Origin: Candidatus Bathyarchaeota archaeon
GTDB taxonomy: Archaea; Thermoproteota; Bathyarchaeia; Bathyarchaeales; Bathycorpusculaceae
Assembly (NCBI GenBank): GCA_026014485.1
Contig: JAOZIE010000001.1
Location: 192,395-256,394, forward strand
DNA: 64,000 nt
Direction of reading: 5' to 3'
In this document: in pieces, positions 62,322 to 64,000 of the stretch
Layout: every line of letters begins with the position of its first letter
How positions within the stretch are numbered: position 1 is the stretch's first letter
Translations under genes and position numbers: made by a program
The notes under the pieces: generated by a model
What the model was told of the DNA's origin: nothing
Database searches by the model: none
The model's input: only the letters and a program-made list of their open reading frames with translations

Positions 62322-62422
62322 ACTCATGGTCTTTTTGTACCTTAATCCAACAGGGCGATGATACTTCACTTTTCTGTTGGCTCAAGGCGCCAGCCACGGT
62401 CTGAACCAAAGATAGAAGAAGG

Positions 62423-62639
62423 CTATTTAACTTTTCTGTAAAGGCAAACCCCTCCACTATCCTTAACATAATCAAAACCACCCTCCAACAAAGCAATTTC
62501 ATCAGAGCTTTCGTCTTAGCTTCTCTAACGAAGCCCACGTTGTTTCCACTGAAAGGTCGCTTTCAATTCTTGTTACTTGAGATTCGCCTTTGAAGCCCGA
62601 CGACAACTTGTGGACGCTTGTTTTGGAGACGTTAAAGGA
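62423..62639 (-). pseudogene. Frameshifted gene remnant, methyltransferase C-terminus-like
   Basis: Two open minus-strand pieces in different frames join to a protein-like sequence: the first (about 62639-62502) includes SQVTRIESDLSVETTWASLEKL, the second (about 62516-62423) DEIALLEGGFDYVKDSGGVCLYRKVK. The last part resembles the closing strand of class I SAM methyltransferases. A frameshift near 62510 and no start codon support decay. Confidence 0.35.
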
Positions 62640-62852
62640 TTATGGGTTGCGAAGGATTTTAGTACAGCGGCTTCATGGGGGACCTCCGACGGGACCAGCT
62701 GAACAGTTTGCTTGTGGACTTGAGGAAGACTTGGTGGAAAACGTGCATCTCTTCCCCCCATGTGTGACAGCTGTTTAAAGGGGAAGAAGGAAGTGGGTAA
62801 GCCAAAGAAGTACGAGTTTAAGGAAGGGAAAGACAAAATCGCGTATTTCTAA
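62590..62852 (+). pseudogene. Possible broken small gene
   Basis: A 62-codon frame from TTG at 62590 (DDNLWTLVLETLKDYGLRRI ... FACGLEEDLVENVHLFPP) ends at 62778 and overlaps a 30-codon frame from ATG at 62760 (MCDSCLKGKKEVG...DKIAYF) containing a CxxC. They may be two parts of one frameshifted gene or two tiny genes. It overlaps the opposite-strand remnant, so at most one of them is real in that stretch. Confidence 0.25.
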
Positions 62853-62905
62853 GTCTGAATTGTTGACGGCGGGTACACAAAGCTTATGTATGCAGAAGCT
62901 ATCTT

Positions 62906-63244
62906 TTGTATACGGTGGTTGTGTTGACACTTAAACCCTTAGCCGTCAGAGTCCCAGCCGAATTAGAAAAAGAAATTCTGGAAATCATAAAAAAAGAAAA
63001 ACTCGACAAAGCAACAGTCGTCCGAAATCTTCTTGAAACAGGCATAACAGAGTGGAGAAAACAAACTGCCCTTGAACTACTACAGACAGGAAAAGTGACC
63101 TTCGCCAAAGCCGCAGACATCGCAAAGCTCTCTCTTTGGGAATTTGCTGATTTAGCAAAGCAACACAACATCGAATGGATCAGATACGAACCTGAAGATA
63201 TTGAAAGGGAGTTTAAAGAAGCAACGGCGGCGAAACATAAGTGA
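62906..63244 (+). CDS. UPF0175-family antitoxin-like protein
   Basis: 112 residues (fewer if GTG 62921 or TTG 62924, which sit just after GGTGG, is the start). N half is like a ribbon-helix-helix (VRVPAELEKEILEIIKKE-LDKATVVRNLLE), C half is the UPF0175 helix pair (LLQTGKVTFAKAADIAKLSLWEFADLAKQHNIEWIRYEPED). It overlaps the PIN toxin gene by 4 bases, the standard antitoxin-toxin layout. A TATA-like element lies near 62880-62890. Confidence 0.88.
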   Translation: MYTVVVLTLKPLAVRVPAELEKEILEIIKKEKLDKATVVRNLLETGITEWRKQTALELLQTGKVTFAKAADIAKLSLWEFADLAKQHNIEWIRYEPEDIEREFKEATAAKHK

Positions 63245-63753
63245 AACCGTTAGTTTTCAATTCCACTCCCTTAATCTACTTGTCCAAAGTTGGGTTAAGC
63301 GAGATAATTGAGAAGCCACAAGAAGAAAAACTAACGTCCCCAACAGTTAAGGCAGAGGTGGTAGACAAGGGCAAACTGAAGGGCGTTCCAGACGCAATTG
63401 TTTTAGAGAAAATGTTTGAGAAGGGCATTTTCAAGCTTTACAAACCCAAAGGCAAGGCGTTTCTTTCACGCTTATCTGAAACACGGGGGCTTCATGTAGC
63501 AGATGCAGAGGTTTTAGCCCTCGCAAAGGAACACAAAGGACTGGCAGTAATTGATGATGAAGTAGCTAGAAAAACCGCGAAAGTATATGGAATTGCTTAT
63601 GTGGGAACACCCTACCTTTTGGCAAGGGCGGTTTTTGGAGGGGACCTATCAAAAGAGCAAGCAAAGATAGCGATTAACAACATGATTTCTGCAGGTTGGC
63701 GGTGCAGCGTGGAAAGCTACGCAAAGATTATGGAGTTATTAGACAAGCTGTAA
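63241..63753 (+). CDS. PIN-domain toxin, DUF3368 type
   Basis: 170 residues. PIN-like nuclease: VFNSTPLIYLSKVGL holds the first acidic-type position as Asn-Ser-Thr (DUF3368 proteins have D/N at this site), then LTSPTVKAEVVDKG, LHVADAEVLALAKEHKGLAVIDDEVARKTAKVYGI with the conserved acidic residues, and the GTPYLLARAVFGG motif of the DUF3368 group. Likely an RNase neutralised by the UPF0175 partner upstream. Confidence 0.9.
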   Translation: MKPLVFNSTPLIYLSKVGLSEIIEKPQEEKLTSPTVKAEVVDKGKLKGVPDAIVLEKMFEKGIFKLYKPKGKAFLSRLSETRGLHVADAEVLALAKEHKGLAVIDDEVARKTAKVYGIAYVGTPYLLARAVFGGDLSKEQAKIAINNMISAGWRCSVESYAKIMELLDKL

Positions 63754-63765
63754 GGGGTACGCCCT

Positions 63766-63927
63766 TTGGGAAAACATAAGGATGATTGGTTAAAGCGGCA
63801 ACAGCGGCTGCATGTTTCCGATGTTACTGAGCCTTTTGTTTCTGTTACTGATATTAAGCATTACATCTACTGTCCACGCCTCATTTATTTTTTACCCGCT
63901 TTTTCTTTGAACGATAAATTAGTCTAG
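63766..63927 (+). pseudogene. Truncated Cas4 (N-terminal fragment)
   Basis: TTG at 63766 to TAG at 63925-63927, 53 residues. EPFVSVTDIKHYIYCPRLIYFLPAF is the N-terminal hallmark of archaeal Cas4 nucleases, with the first cluster-binding Cys in YCPR. The RecB-like nuclease core (about 100 further residues) is absent. So it is a decayed or prematurely stopped CRISPR-associated gene. It lies 12 bp after the PIN gene. No CRISPR repeats are visible in the window. Confidence 0.65.
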
Positions 63928-63932
63928 CATAG

Positions 63933-64000
63933 CTAGTCTTCTTCGTACTCTTGCTTAGAAAGCTCAACTGAAACTGAATCGTCATGACCAGATTTTCTGT
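63933..64000 (-). CDS. C-terminal end of a minus-strand gene, cut by the window
   Basis: Open minus-strand frame to the right edge ending RKSGHDDSVSVELSKQEYEED and TAG at 63935-63933. Acidic tail; too short to identify. Confidence 0.4.
   Translation of the reverse strand, partial: RKSGHDDSVSVELSKQEYEED

Noticed and set aside
1..64000. CRISPR array
   Set aside because: No short regularly spaced direct repeats were found; the only tandem repeats are the coding repeats at 1.7-2.7 kb.

Overview
The window looks like a chromosomal segment of an uncultivated archaeon of the TACK/Thermoproteota side, most likely close to the Bathyarchaeia. The supporting observations are: an archaeal rpoB–rpoA–rpl30e–nusA operon in which RNA polymerase A' and A'' form one unsplit 1277-residue chain and RpoB is also unsplit; an eL38 gene and an eL22-like gene; archaeal PheS/PheT, Mre11/Rad50 and NusA; TATA-like boxes about 26-28 bp before several start codons; and two tRNA genes with encoded CCA. 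The lineage is an inference and was not tested by phylogeny.

Layout. 1-3.5 kb: a UDP-GlcNAc 2-epimerase cut by the left edge, and a secreted deacetylase-like surface protein with tandem repeats and an apparently circularly permuted catalytic domain. 3.7-7.0 kb: a universal stress protein, a hypothetical gene, an alpha/beta hydrolase, a CBS protein and a winged-helix regulator. 7.1-25.2 kb: a large tetrapyrrole/cobalt region. The cobalt ECF transporter cbiMNQO converges on a minus-strand corrin operon (hemA, cbiX-cbiC fusion, cbiD, E, T, L, F, G, H). A plus-strand operon (domain-swapped CobB/CobQ-like protein, precorrin-2 dehydrogenase, hemB, hemL, hemC, SUMT, hemD) diverges from it, with start codons only two bases apart. 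Together the genes cover cobalt uptake, Glu-tRNA to uroporphyrinogen III and sirohydrochlorin, cobalt insertion, and most of anaerobic corrin ring contraction. No cbiJ was seen.

25-34 kb: two very small genes, an M16 peptidase, a CHASE4 histidine kinase, a divergent pair of paralogous small membrane proteins, and a BtuFCD/FecBCD-type ABC transporter with a methyltransferase. This transporter lies between tRNA-Val(GAC) and a tRNA T-arm-like remnant. 34-52 kb: PEBP protein, pheS-pheT, rubrerythrin, a hexapeptide acyltransferase, an ABC importer without a binding protein, an eL22-like protein, a small-channel-like membrane protein, an FAH-family hydrolase, two methyltransferases and rad50-mre11. 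52-61 kb: a membrane-tethered winged-helix regulator and the RNA polymerase operon. 61-64 kb: a small-protein and accessory zone around tRNA-Gly(GCC), with eL38, a ribbon-helix-helix protein, gene remnants, a UPF0175/PIN toxin-antitoxin pair and a truncated cas4.

No rRNA, CRISPR array or intact insertion sequence was seen. All calls are from reading the sequence; no database search was possible.
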